In this document: one piece after another, positions 33,914 through 43,500 of the stretch
How positions within the stretch are numbered: position 1 is the first letter of the stretch
How the letters are laid out: each line of letters begins with the position of its first letter
Source: Streptomyces olivaceoviridis
GTDB lineage: Bacteria > Actinomycetota > Actinomycetes > Streptomycetales > Streptomycetaceae
Assembly: GCF_014650115.1 (NCBI RefSeq)
Contig: NZ_BMUI01000043.1
Coordinates: forward strand, 1 to 47,051
Direction of reading: 5' to 3'
Length of the DNA stretch: 47,051 nucleotides
Program-made: the position numbers and the translations under genes
The notes under the pieces: generated by a model
Told to the model about the DNA's origin: nothing
The model's database searches: none
What the model saw: the letters and a program-made list of their open reading frames with translations, nothing else

Positions 33914-35551
33914 TCAGTCGGCGGCGTGGACCAGTTCGCCGCCGACGTATGTCCGCAGCACCCGCGCCGCGGCGATCTCTGCGGGCGGGCCGGTGAGGAT
34001 GTCGCGGTCGAGGACGACCAGGTCAGCCACCTGCCCAGGGGCGAGCACGCCGGCGTCGTCGTGGCCGTTCACGAACGCCGACCCGGCTGTGTAGGCGGCG
34101 ATCGCGGAGGCGAGGTCGAGCCGCTGCTCGGGCAGCAGGACCCGGTCGTCGTCGGCGTCGGGCCGGCGCCGGTTGACGGCCACGTGCAGGCCGGCCAGCG
34201 GGTCCGGGCTGCTCACCGGCCAGTCGCTGCCCGCCGCCAGCGTGGCGCCCGCCCGCTGGAGCGCGCCGAACGGGTACTGCCAGGCGGCCCGCTCCGGGCC
34301 GAGGAACGGGATGGTCAGCTCGTCCATCTGCGGCTCGTGGGCTGCCCACAGCGGCTGGATGTTGGCGATGGCGCCGAGCCTGGCGAAGCGCGGCACGTCG
34401 TCCGGGTGGACCACCTGGAGGTGCGCGAGGTGGTGGCGGGTGTCGCGCCACCCGTTGGCGGCGCGGGCTGCCTCAACCGCGTCCAGCGCCTCGCGAACCG
34501 CCCGGTCGCCGAGCGCGTGGAAGTGCACCTGGAAACCCAGCGCGTCGAGTTCGCTGACGTGGCCGCGCAGGGCGAGCGGATCGACGAAGCTGAGGCCGGA
34601 ATTGGCGGTGGCGCACCCGCAGCCGTCCAGGTAGGGGCTGGTCATGGCGGCGGTGAAGTTCTCCGCGATGCCGTCCAGCATGATCTTCACCGAGCCGGCC
34701 CGGAACCTGCGGTGCGTCAACTCCGCGCGCCGTTCGACAAGTTCGGGGATCTGTTCGGCGCCCCGGTCGCGCTCCCACCAGAGAGCACCGGTCACCCGGG
34801 CGGTCAGCACGCCGGAACGGGCGGCGGCCAGGTACGCGTCGGAAGGGTCGGGCATGCCGTTGAACTCGCCAAGCAGGGCGTCCTGCCAACCGGTGATGCC
34901 GAGCGAGTGCAGCAGCCGCTGTGCGCGCAGCAGCCCGGCGAGGCGGTCGGCGGTGGTGACGGGCGGGATCAGCCGGGCGACCAGGGCGGTGGCGCCTTCC
35001 TGGAGCATGCCGCTGGGAGCACCGTCCGGCTCCCGTTCGATCCGCCCGTCGGCCGGGTCGGGGCTGTCGCGGTCGAGGCCCGCGAGCTCCAGGGCCCGGG
35101 TGTTGGCCCAGGCGCCGTGGTGGTCGCGGTTGGTGAGGTAGACCGGGCGGTCGGGGACAGCGGTGTCGAGCAGGTGCCGGGTCGGCAGTCCGCCGTCGAA
35201 GCTCTCCATCGACCAGCCGCTGCCGGTGATCCACTCCTGGTCGGTGTGGGCCTCGGCGTAGGCGCGGATCCGTGCCAGGCAGTCGGCGGCGCCGACGGTG
35301 CCGGTGAGGTCACAGGCTGCCAGCTCGGTGCCGCCGCCCACGGCGTGGATGTGCGCGTCCTGGAAACCGGGGAGCAGCAGCTTTCCGGCGAGGTCGACGA
35401 CCTCGGTGCCCGGACCGATCAGTTCGCGGACCTCGTCGTGGCCGACGGCGGTGATCCGCCCGCCGCTCACGGCCAGGGCGCTCGCGCGGGTTCGAGCTGC
35501 GTCGCCGGTGTGCACGGGCCCTCGGGTGAAGACCAGATCGGCCTTGGTCAT
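33914..35551 (-). CDS. YtcJ-like amidohydrolase
   Basis: ATG at 35549-35551 with GGAG at 8 bases gives 545 residues. The Amidohydro_3 family is shown by KLLLPGFQDAHIHAVGGGTE (metal-binding HxH), then SGWSMESFDGGLPTRHLLDT, GFQVHFHALGDRAVREALDA, and the C-terminal AGVLAPGQVADLVVLDRDI. Members hydrolyse amide or related C-N bonds; YtcJ-like substrates are mostly unknown. It is followed upstream in the same direction by an APC permease, 50 bases away, so uptake and hydrolysis of an amino-acid derivative is a reasonable inference. The open frame continues to 36622 antisense to the permease, but that part is not coding. Confidence 0.88.
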   Translation of the reverse strand: MTKADLVFTRGPVHTGDAARTRASALAVSGGRITAVGHDEVRELIGPGTEVVDLAGKLLLPGFQDAHIHAVGGGTELAACDLTGTVGAADCLARIRAYAEAHTDQEWITGSGWSMESFDGGLPTRHLLDTAVPDRPVYLTNRDHHGAWANTRALELAGLDRDSPDPADGRIEREPDGAPSGMLQEGATALVARLIPPVTTADRLAGLLRAQRLLHSLGITGWQDALLGEFNGMPDPSDAYLAAARSGVLTARVTGALWWERDRGAEQIPELVERRAELTHRRFRAGSVKIMLDGIAENFTAAMTSPYLDGCGCATANSGLSFVDPLALRGHVSELDALGFQVHFHALGDRAVREALDAVEAARAANGWRDTRHHLAHLQVVHPDDVPRFARLGAIANIQPLWAAHEPQMDELTIPFLGPERAAWQYPFGALQRAGATLAAGSDWPVSSPDPLAGLHVAVNRRRPDADDDRVLLPEQRLDLASAIAAYTAGSAFVNGHDDAGVLAPGQVADLVVLDRDILTGPPAEIAAARVLRTYVGGELVHAAD

Positions 35552-35601
35552 GGATGGTGCTCCGTTCTCGGGTAGTACGGGATGGTGCGAGGCGCCCGCG
35601 A

Positions 35602-37086
35602 CTAGCGGATGTCGCCGAGGAAGTACGGTGAGCGGCGCCGCCAGCGCGCCCAGGCCGCCGCCGGCAGACCGCTGACGATCACCAGGACCACCACGGAGAG
35701 TTCGAACCAGCCGTTGTCGGCGGCGAGTCCGAAATGGTCGGCGGAGTCGTAGAAGGTCCAGGCGAGGTAGGCGCCGACGGCGAGCAGCGCCGCGGCGCCG
35801 AGCAGCGGACCGACCACCGCCCGCAGGCCCTCCAGCAGGCTGGTGCGCAGCAGGTGACGGAAGCGGACGGCGGCCGCTACGGCGGTGAGCGCGTAGTACA
35901 GCGCGACGATGATGCCGATCGCGTTGACGGCGGCGGAGATGAGGTCGTTGACGGTCGGAATGGCGACCGCGCACAGGGCCAGGGCGACCGCGACGCCGGT
36001 GATCAGCAGGGTGGCCGCGGAGGGCGTCCGGTGGCGGGGATGCAGCCGGGTCCAGACGGGGCCGAGTACGCCGTCGCGACCCATCGCGTACAGGCCGCGG
36101 GCGGTCGGGATCACCGAGGACTGGAGCGAGGCCACCGCGGAGAACATCAGCGCGATCAGCGGCAGCGCGGCCAGCGGCTGCGAGGCCAGCCGGGCCCCGA
36201 AGTAGGTCAGCCCGTGCGCGCCGTTGTCCGCCAACTCGTCCAGCGGCAGCACCCGTTGGAAGGCGGTGCCGGCGAGCAGGAACAACAGCAGCATCACCAC
36301 CAGGGCGACCGTCCCGGCCCGGGAGGCGTCGCGCGGGTCGCGGACCTCCTCGCCGACGCTGAACACCGACTCGAAGCCCCAGTAGCAGAACACCGCGAGC
36401 ACCATGCCCTGAGCCAGCGCCTCCAGGGACGGGATCGCGAAGGGGTCGTACCACTGGAGCGAGAACGGCTGGTCGCCGGCGAACAGCCCGTACCCGCAGA
36501 AGGCCAGCAGCACCGCGTACTCGAAGACCAGCAGCGTCTTCTGCAGCCGTGCGGCCAGGTCGAGCCCGCGTACCGCGACCAGCGCGGCGCCGACCAGGAC
36601 GGTCAGGCCGATCAGCGTGCACTGGACGGTCGAGTCGGCATCCAGCCGCAGGCCGGCGACGCTGTGCAGGTGCACCAGGTCGAGGAGTTGGACGATCGAC
36701 GAGCCCGTGACGGTCGTGGTGTACGCCATGAACACCACCGTGCCGACGGTGTTCACCCAGCCGGTGAGGAAACCGAGCCAGGGGTTGAGCGTGCGGCCCA
36801 CCCAGCGGTAGCTGCTGCCGGCGTCCGGCTCGGCGGTGTTCAGCCGGCCGTAGCCGCCGGCAATGGCGAGCACGGGGAGGAACGCCAGCAGCATGATCGC
36901 GGGCAGGTGCAGCCCGACGACCCCGGCCATCAGGCCCAGGCCGATGCCGATGCTGCTGGTCGCGGCGGTACTGGAGGCGGCGATCGCCACGCCGTCGAGG
37001 AGGCCGAGGGACCGGTGCATGGAGTGCTGGGGGTCGCTCGCGCCGGTTCTCGGACCGCTGCCCGTGGCCTTCTCCGTCGATGCCAA
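35602..37086 (-). CDS. APC-family amino acid permease
   Basis: TTG 37086 gives 494 residues with about 12 hydrophobic segments. Typical features are SLGLLDGVAIAASSTAATSS and IGIGLGLMAGVVGLHLPAIM (first helix pair with the unwound substrate-binding site), LNTAEPDAGSSYRWVGRTLN (conserved E/AGS-x-Y motif), and CYWGFESVFSVGEEVRDPRD. The N-terminus before MHRSLG is polar and cytoplasmic. It lies upstream of the amidohydrolase gene in the same direction and probably shares its transcript. The substrate is not predictable. The TTG start has only a weak GGCGGTG-type site. Confidence 0.87.
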   Translation of the reverse strand: MASTEKATGSGPRTGASDPQHSMHRSLGLLDGVAIAASSTAATSSIGIGLGLMAGVVGLHLPAIMLLAFLPVLAIAGGYGRLNTAEPDAGSSYRWVGRTLNPWLGFLTGWVNTVGTVVFMAYTTTVTGSSIVQLLDLVHLHSVAGLRLDADSTVQCTLIGLTVLVGAALVAVRGLDLAARLQKTLLVFEYAVLLAFCGYGLFAGDQPFSLQWYDPFAIPSLEALAQGMVLAVFCYWGFESVFSVGEEVRDPRDASRAGTVALVVMLLLFLLAGTAFQRVLPLDELADNGAHGLTYFGARLASQPLAALPLIALMFSAVASLQSSVIPTARGLYAMGRDGVLGPVWTRLHPRHRTPSAATLLITGVAVALALCAVAIPTVNDLISAAVNAIGIIVALYYALTAVAAAVRFRHLLRTSLLEGLRAVVGPLLGAAALLAVGAYLAWTFYDSADHFGLAADNGWFELSVVVLVIVSGLPAAAWARWRRRSPYFLGDIR

Positions 37087-37166
37087 GGGATCACCGCCTT
37101 AGGGGTGTGGGGTGGGGAAGTGCGAGCCATGAAACCGGGGCGGGCCGAAACAGGTCAATGCTGTTG

Positions 37167-37247
37167 TCATAAGGGGCCAGCCGCTGCGAACTCGGCCGCA
37201 GCGGCGTCCAGGATCTTGCGCTTGGTGCCTTCGGTGTCCCATGCCAC
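37167..37247 (-). pseudogene. TetR-family regulator N-terminal fragment
   Basis: GTG 37247 opens VAWDTEGTKRKILDAAAAEF, then AAAGPL and TGA. This is the first helix of a TetR protein (WDTEGTKRKILDAAxxEFAxxGPDG). The sequence is cut where the turn of the helix-turn-helix should follow. It lies just upstream of the permease gene. Confidence 0.5.
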
Positions 37248-37401
37248 CCCCGGCCCCCTCCGCGGCTGGCGTGCGTCACCGGGATCAGCACCGCGCTGTC
37301 GGTCATGGATCCGGCGCTGTGGGCATCGGTCGGCGCGCTACACGCGGACACCGCACTGCGCAGCCCTGGTCACGCAGCGCACGCCGTCCCACCCCGATCG
37401 G

Positions 37402-37489
37402 CCACGTCCTGCACTGGTCGACCTGGCGCCGCCGACGCCAACACCAAGCCCGCATCAGCCACTACAAACGACGCGGACACAGCCCCTGA
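37402..37489 (+). pseudogene. IS701-type transposase C-terminal fragment
   Basis: The frame ends HVLHWSTWRRRRQHQARISH, then YKRRGHSP and TGA at 37489. The WSxWRRRHQxxAxxxHYxRR pattern is the usual C-terminus of Streptomyces IS701-type transposases. No earlier part is present. Confidence 0.55.
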
Positions 37490-37526
37490 AAACTGCCCAG
37501 CACTCAGTACAAACACCGTTGCAGTA

Positions 37527-37574
37527 CTAGGTGACCTCCTCACTAGGTGACCTCCTCACTAGGTGACCTCCTCA
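37527..37574. repeat. Three tandem copies of a 16-bp unit
   Basis: CTAGGTGACCTCCTCA occurs three times without a gap (37527-37542, 37543-37558, 37559-37574). The unit matches the end of the relaxase-like reading frame next to it (GEEVT), and the extra copies bring the stop codon into that frame. Confidence 0.95.
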
Positions 37575-37759
37575 CCCGGCGTCAGCCCAAGCACGGCCAA
37601 GCCGCGGCCCATCCATCGCCCGGCCGGGACACCAGCTTGCTCCTGGGCCTCGCGCAGCGGCGTGCGTGCCGGGCGGCGGCCGTCGCCGACGACGGTCTCG
37701 CGCGAGTAGTAGCGGTACATCTGACCGGCTCTGATGACCCTGATATCTGCTGCCTGCAG
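37559..37759 (-). pseudogene. MobF/TrwC-type relaxase fragment
   Basis: The minus strand reads LQAADIRVIRAGQMYRYYSR, then ETVVGDGRRPARTPLREAQE and AGVPAGRWMGRGLAVLGLTP, ending GEEVT and TAG in the tandem repeat. Streptomyces MobF relaxases begin with a G-x-x-YRYYLR segment and later PPGRWxGxGLxxLGL, so this is the N-terminal part of a TrwC-type domain. The catalytic Tyr and the metal-binding His cluster are not preserved in the remnant. Confidence 0.6.
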
Positions 37760-37885
37760 GCCACGCCACACGGCCCTGACCTGCAAGAAAAGGCTCGCCC
37801 ATCGTTTGACGACGGGCAGCCGACGCGCCCGACGCCTTCCCTGGGGTAGGCACATTCACCTCTGCCGCCCGTGGGGGGCGCAACC

Positions 37886-37931
37886 CACGAAGCGCAGGGC
37901 CCGGCCAGTCGGCCGGGCCCTGCGCTTCGTG
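37886..37931. terminator. 21-bp perfect hairpin terminator
   Basis: Positions 37886-37906 are perfectly complementary to 37911-37931 with a 4-base loop (AGTC). It begins 12 bases beyond the stop of the minus-strand 172-residue gene, the expected place for its terminator, and it isolates that gene from the mobile debris. Confidence 0.8.
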
Positions 37932-37943
37932 CTGGCGTGGCGG

Positions 37944-38462
37944 CTACAGGCCGCCGACCTTCGCGGGGAACTTCTGCAGTACCGCGGCGATGTCGTCGGG
38001 CTTGGCCGGGTCGACGAACTCGACCGGGGCCTTGAGCTGGTACAGGTCGCCCCTCGGGGGGAACTGGGTGAGCCAGCCGATGAGCGCGGCTTCGCCCTTC
38101 GGGGTGAGCACGAGCGGGTCACTGCCGGGCCGTTCGACCGTCAGGGTGCAGATGCTCAAGTCCACGCGGTGCTCGTACCGGGGCGGGAACTGCTGCGTCT
38201 GTGTCAGCAGGCCCTTGGGGTCGGCGTCGTGGTCGTGCTGTTCGAGCGTGACGGTGCCGCCCCCGGGGATCTCCGCCGAATACCTGAGCCCGACCAGCTG
38301 CATACGGACGCTGTTGACCGGGTCGTCGGGGTTGACCTCGACGCGGTGCTTGAAACCCCCCTTCAGGTCCACCTGGACCGTGTCGGACCCGATCTGCAAG
38401 AGGGTGCCGACGGCGATCGAGCTACAGGGAATCTCGGCACCGATCGGCGGAAGTCCGGGCAT
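37944..38462 (-). CDS. Hypothetical protein, 172 residues
   Basis: ATG 38462 with AAGGGA upstream gives a 172-residue acidic protein with good codon bias and its own terminator. It looks mostly beta-structured: SIAVGTLLQIGSDTVQVDLK, VEVNPDDPVNSVRMQLVGLR, GGGTVTLEQHDHDADPKGL, RVDLSICTLTVERPGSDPLV. It has no signal peptide or membrane segment. I do not recognise a family. The repeated strands could form a small barrel or jelly-roll. No functional neighbour helps. Confidence 0.7.
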   Translation of the reverse strand: MPGLPPIGAEIPCSSIAVGTLLQIGSDTVQVDLKGGFKHRVEVNPDDPVNSVRMQLVGLRYSAEIPGGGTVTLEQHDHDADPKGLLTQTQQFPPRYEHRVDLSICTLTVERPGSDPLVLTPKGEAALIGWLTQFPPRGDLYQLKAPVEFVDPAKPDDIAAVLQKFPAKVGGL

Positions 38463-38593
38463 GAGGAAGTCCCTTCACGAGGCGGAAAACGGGACGGAGA
38501 CTCGTCCCACACCCCACCCTCGACGCCGCCCTCGCACGGACCCGGAACCGCCACCCGCCCAGCACCCAGGTTCACCCCAATAACAGCGGCTAA

Positions 38594-39535
38594 GAGAGTA
38601 TATGTCAATGTTCACGCCGATGTAGGCGGGATGTCCGTTTCGATTCGCCAGGTTGGTACGGATTCTCCAGTCAGCTCGCAGGACATTTTGTTAGCCATCC
38701 CCAGTGGATCATTGTCCGGGATCTCTGCGGGAGGGCTTCGTAGTCCCGCGCCAGGCGACGGTGTTGCATCAGCCAGCCGAAGGTCCGCTCGATCACCCAC
38801 CGCTTCGGCAGCGGCTCGAACCCCTTCACCCGTGGCCGCTGCACCACCTCGATATCGACGCCCAGCCGGGCGCCGTGGTTGAAGATGCTGTTCTGGTAAC
38901 CGCCGTCGGCCCAGACCTTGGTCACGCTGGGATGCGCCGCGGCCAGGTCATCGAGCAGAAGTCTGCCGCCGGTGGTGTCGTGCACGTTCGCGGCGGTGAC
39001 CAGGACGGCCAACACCAGACCGAGCGTGTCCGTGATCAGATGCCGCTTGCGCCCTTTGATCTTCTTGCCGGCGTCGATGCCCTGGCTGGTCTCGGCGACG
39101 TTTGCCGAGGTTCACACTCTGCGCGTCCACCACGGCCGCAGTGGGCTCCGCGCTGCGGCCGTGAGCCCGCCGGGCCTTGTCGCGTAATAGGTCGTGGACC
39201 TGCTGGGTGGTGCCGTCTGCTTCCCACTTCGCGTAATAGTCGTAGACGGTCTTGTACGGCGGGAAGTCGTGCGGCGGGTACTCCCATGGGATGCCGGTGC
39301 GGTTGACGTAGAGGATCGCGTTGACGATCTCCCGCAGGTCGTGCACCCGAGCTGCCGTGCCGGGTCCGGTCCGTCTCGCCCGCCAGGCGGAGAAGACCGG
39401 CTCGATCAAGGCCCAGCGGGCATCGGACACATCACTGCGGTAGGGACGACGAGCACTCACACTCGCCTAACGGCAGCCCACACCAGCCGTCACAAAATCA
39501 TCCCTAACTACCAACTACTTAGATCAGATGCTCTC
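38594..39535 (-). mobile_element. IS5-family insertion sequence with TAA target duplication
   Basis: The element is bounded by imperfect terminal repeats: GAGAGTATATGTCA at the left end and, read in reverse complement at the right, GAGAGCATCTGATC. Both ends are flanked by TAA (38591-38593 and 39536-39538), the 3-bp duplication expected for an IS427-like member. Its 942 bp contain one transposase gene in two frames. It lies in the gap between the 172-residue gene and the lipoprotein gene. Confidence 0.75.
38671..39460 (-). CDS. IS5-family transposase, read in two frames
   Basis: The first part starts at ATG 39460: MSARRPYRSDVSDARWALIE, then YVNRTGIPWEYPPHDFPPYK and AVVDAQSV. After AGTGTGAACCTCGG (about 39115) the coding signal moves one frame: SANVAETSQGIDAGKKIKGR, LAVLVTAANVHDTTGGRLLL, VTKVWADGGYQNSIFNHGAR, RWVIERTFGWLMQHRRLARD. 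It stops at 38671. DDE residues are visible (DAQS, ADGGY, E of VIERTFGW). Homologues have DAQSVKTSANV, so one base is missing. IS427-like elements can use programmed frameshifting, but I see no clear slippery run, so loss of function is equally likely. Confidence 0.75.
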
Positions 39536-39559
39536 TAAGCGGAAGGAGTGCCTGCCCAG

Positions 39560-40171
39560 TCAGTGGGCGTCAGCGAACGGGTCGGCCTTGGCAACCTTCA
39601 GGCTGATCTTCGAGCCGCCCGCCGCCTCCTTGAGGCCGGAGGCAGTGATGTCCGTCTTGGTCGGCCATGTGGTGCCCGGCCAGACACCGTCGGCCTTCTC
39701 GGTCACCGAGAACGGAGACTTCTGCGTACCGCCCACGACCGTCAGGGTGACGGTGTACGTCATCCGCTTGTCCCCGTTGTTGTGGATGGTCAGCGGTACG
39801 ACCTCTCGTCCGGACTCCAGGCGAGGGGTGTACGCGATGACCTCACCCCGCGCCGCCGTGGCCGCGGCCTTACCGAACCCATAATCTGCGGGATCCGGGA
39901 CAGCGGTGTTCGTCGGGCTGACAGGATCACCACTGGGAGCGGCGGCCGCGCGCTGGGCGGCCGCTTCCTGTGCTGCCTTGCTGAGGTCGCCGGCCGCCTT
40001 GGGCGGCTTGGGCGGCTTGGGCGGCTTGGGCGCTGCCTCGGCAGCTACCGAGGAGCGTGGCGAGGAGGGCGCGTCGGCCTTTTGGCCTCCCTGGGTACCG
40101 CAGGCGGTCAGAGCAAGCGTCCCTGCTGCCATGGTCACTACAGTAGGCACCGCGGGGCCACGCAGGACCAC
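39560..40171 (-). CDS. Putative lipoprotein
   Basis: From GTG 40171: VVLRGPAVPTVVTMAAGTLA, then LTACGTQGGQ. The hydrophobic stretch ends in the lipobox LTAC, so this is a lipoprotein signal peptide with Cys about residue 24. A Pro/Lys tract (PKPPKPPKPPKAAGD) and an Ala-rich spacer follow, then a beta-rich domain (RLESGREVVPLTIHNNGDKR, MTYTVTLTVVGGTQKSPFSV) of about 110 residues, perhaps immunoglobulin-like. The same frame is open up to 40459 through an IS701 fragment, so the native N-terminus and promoter may have been lost. Translation from 40459 would hide the signal peptide. The function is unknown. Confidence 0.65.
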   Translation of the reverse strand: MVLRGPAVPTVVTMAAGTLALTACGTQGGQKADAPSSPRSSVAAEAAPKPPKPPKPPKAAGDLSKAAQEAAAQRAAAAPSGDPVSPTNTAVPDPADYGFGKAAATAARGEVIAYTPRLESGREVVPLTIHNNGDKRMTYTVTLTVVGGTQKSPFSVTEKADGVWPGTTWPTKTDITASGLKEAAGGSKISLKVAKADPFADAH

Positions 40172-40174
40172 CCC

Positions 40175-40362
40175 GTGCAGCTGAACGGTGATATCGCCGC
40201 GAATGCCGACCACGTAACGGATCCCCCGCTGGGTCAGGCCAGCGCGGAAGTCGGCGTTCTGGCCGTAACAGGCATCCGCCACCACGACCGGCGGCACCGG
40301 CTGCCATCCGGCCAGTTCGTCCAGGACGTTCAGCGCCAGCCGCTGCTTCTCCCGTGATTCTG
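40175..40362 (-). pseudogene. IS701-family transposase internal fragment
   Basis: The minus strand reads REKQRLALNVLDELAGWQPV, then PPVVVADACYGQNADFRAGL and TQRGIRYVVGIRGD. This is the central DDE part of IS701-type transposases (PPVVVADAGYGDNxxFR). It is fused in frame with the start of the lipoprotein gene. Confidence 0.65.
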
Positions 40363-40501
40363 GAGCCTGGTCGCGCCTACGACTCAAATGGCGGGCGCGC
40401 AAACGAGCTAGGCACCGAAGAGGGCTGTGCGTCATCTCCGAGCGTGTACCTCTTGGCACACCCCTTTACCTGACTGTCATGTCCCTGTAGCTTCTGTCAT
40501 C

Positions 40502-40519
40502 GCAAGCGCTTGCAGCAAG
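40502..40519. promoter_or_regulatory. Likely MalR/Reg1-type operator of the amylase gene
   Basis: GCAAGCGCTTGC (40502-40513) is a perfect palindrome, and CTTGCAGCAAG (40509-40519) forms an overlapping second inverted repeat. CTTGCAG-type repeats are known operators of maltose/starch genes controlled by the LacI-family MalR/Reg1 protein in Streptomyces. The site lies 49-66 bases before the amylase start. Confidence 0.65.
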
Positions 40520-40567
40520 TTACCGACTCCGCTTTCATCAACTTCCCACTCCAGCCTGGGAGATGTC

Positions 40568-43500
40568 GTGAGATTCAGGTCAACAGCTCCTCCAAGCGCA
40601 GGACCGCGACTCCACCGACTACGGCCCGCGCTCGCGGCGGCCGCCGCGGCCACGGCGGTGATCGGACTGCTCACGGGACCGTCGCAGTCCCCACCCACCC
40701 CCGTGCAGCCGGTGGCCGCCAGCTCCAGCACCACGACCGTCTTCTACTACACGAAGACGAAGAACTGGGCGTCCACCTACCTGCACTACGCTCCCGACGG
40801 CGGGTCGTGGACCACCGTCCCCGGTACACAGATGGAGACCGCCTGCACGGACTGGGTGAAGAAGACCGTCGACCTCGGCTCGGCCACCGGGCTGCAGGCC
40901 ACCTTCAACAACGGCGGCGGCGTCTGGGACAACAACGGCGGCGGTAATTACGCCCTGGGTACCGGAACCGTCACCGTCAAGGACGGCGTGATCGCTCACA
41001 GCGATCCCTGTGCGGACACCGGCACAGGGTCCGGGAACGAGGCGACCGTCTACTACTCGACGGCCACCACCGGCTGGACCACCGCCAATATCCACTACGC
41101 CCCGGCCGGCGGCTCGTGGACCGCCGCCCCCGGAGTCGGCATGGAGCCCGCCTGCACCGGCTGGTGGAAGAAGACCCTCGACATCGGCACCGCCACCTCG
41201 CTCAAGGCCGCGTTCAACAACGGCAACGGCGTCTGGGACAACAACAACAGTGCCGACTACACCATCGTCACGGGCGCCTCCACCGTGAAGGACCAGAAGG
41301 TCACCCCCGACGCGAAGGACCCCTGCGCCGCGGCGCTCCCCGACACCCAGGCCCCGACGGCCCCCACCAAGGTCACCGCAAGCGCCACCAACACCTCCGT
41401 GGTGGTGAGCTGGGACGCGGCCACCGACGACACGGGGGTGGTGAAGTACCAGGTCACACGGACCGGCGGCACCAGAGGCACGACCGTCACCGACGTCACC
41501 TCGACGGTCTTCTCAGACACCAGGCTGGAGGAGAAGACCGCCTACACCTACACCGTCAAGGCGATCGACGCGGCGGGCAACACCTCACCCTCCTCCGCGG
41601 CGGCCTCCGCAACCACTGGGGAGAAGGCGCCGGAGCCCGCCACCGGCGCTCCGCTGGGCACCGACCCGCGCAAGGATCCCATCTACTTCGTCCTCACCGC
41701 CCGCTTTTACGATGGTGACAGTTCCAACAACCGTGGCGGCAGCCAGGACGTGAAGTCGGGCAACGCGGCCAACAACGACCCGATGTTCCGCGGCGATTTC
41801 AAGGGACTGGTCGACAAACTCGACTACATCAAGGCCCTCGGCTTCTCCGCCGTCTGGATCACTCCCGTGGTCCTCAACCGCTCGGACTACGACTACCACG
41901 GCTACCACGGCTACGACTTCTACAAGGTCGACCCGCGCCTGGAATCGGCCGGCGCCTCCTACCAGGACCTGATCAACGCCGCTCACGCCAAGGGCATGAA
42001 GATCTACCAGGACGTGGTGTACAACCACAGCTCCCGCTGGGGCGCCAAGGGCCTGTTCACGCCGACCGTGTACGGCGTCCGCGACAGCCAGTGGAGCTGG
42101 TACTACGACGAGAAGCACGACGGATTCGAGTACGACGGTCTGACCGTGGAACCCAAGTCCGGTAAGTCGTACTACAACGGTGACCTGTGGTCCACCACCG
42201 AACCGGCGGGCAACACCTGCGTCAACTGGGGCAAGCCCACCGGCGGCAAGAGCGCGGAGGGCTACACCGTCTACAACTGCCAGTGGCCCAGCCCCACCTC
42301 GGGAATGTTCCCGAAGCAGTACTACCACCAGTGCTGGATCGGCAACTGGGAGGGCGAGGACTCACGCTCCTGCTGGCTGCACGAGGACCTCGCCGACTTC
42401 AACACCGAGTCCGCCCCCGTGCAGAACTACCTCATCGGCGCCTACGACAAGTACATCGACATGGGCGTCGACGGCTTCCGCCTGGACACGGCCGTACACA
42501 TCCCCCGGGTCACCTGGAACCGCCGCTTCCTGCCCGCCATCCAGGAACGGGTCACCCAGAGATTCGGGGCCGACAAGGCGGCGAACTTCTTCGTCTTCGC
42601 CGAGGTCGGGGCCTTCGTCAACGACAAGTGGAACCGCGGGTCCGTGAACCACTCCGCCCAGTTCTACACCTGGAAGGAACGCAAGGACTACAGCGCCGAC
42701 GACGTCCAGGCGGCCCTCGACCAGTACAACTACGAGGAACAACTCGGCACCGGCAACCAGCCCACCTCCACCAACGCCTTCCTCAACGGCAACGACTACC
42801 ACGCCCCGGACCACTCGAAGTCCTCCGGCATGAACATCATCGACATGCGCATGCACATGAACTTCAGTGACGCGCAGAACGCCTACAGCAACGGCAAGGA
42901 CTCCGACGACAGCGTCAACGACGCCACCTACAACGTCGTCTACGTCGACAGCCACGACTACGGGCCCAACAAGTCGAGCACCCGCTACAGCGGCGGCACC
43001 GATGCCTGGGCCGAGAACATGTCCCTGATGTGGACCTTCCGCGGCATCCCGACGCTGTACTACGGCTCGGAGATCGAGTTCCAGAAGGGCAAGCAGATCG
43101 ACTGCGGTCCCACCTGCCCGCTCGCCTCCACCGGACGTGCCTACTACGGCGACCACCTGGCCGGCACGGTCACCGCCTCGGACTTCGGCAAGGTCGGCTC
43201 CGCCACGGGCGAGGTCGCCAACACCCTCGCCCAGCCCCTGGTCAAGCACCTCCAGCGGCTCAACCAGATCCGCCGGGCCGTTCCCGCCCTGCAGATGGGC
43301 CAGTACTCCACCGACGGCATCACCGGGGGCATGGCGTTCAAGCGCCGCTACACCAGCGGCAGCACGGACAGCTTCGCCCTCGTCACGGTCACTGGCGGCG
43401 CCACCTACACCGGCATCCCGAACGGCACCTACACCGACGCCGTCACCGGGGACGTGAAGACCGTCTCGAACGGCTCGCTGTCCGTCACTGCTCCGGGCAA

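Noticed and set aside
35734..37530. 598-codon plus-strand frame opposite the permease
   Set aside because: Antisense shadow; rich in Gln/Gly/Arg with no recognisable protein, whereas the minus strand encodes clear membrane helices.
39988..40032. GGCTTGGGC tandem repeat as a CRISPR or minisatellite
   Set aside because: It is only three to four 9-bp units encoding the PKP tract of the lipoprotein linker; no spacers.
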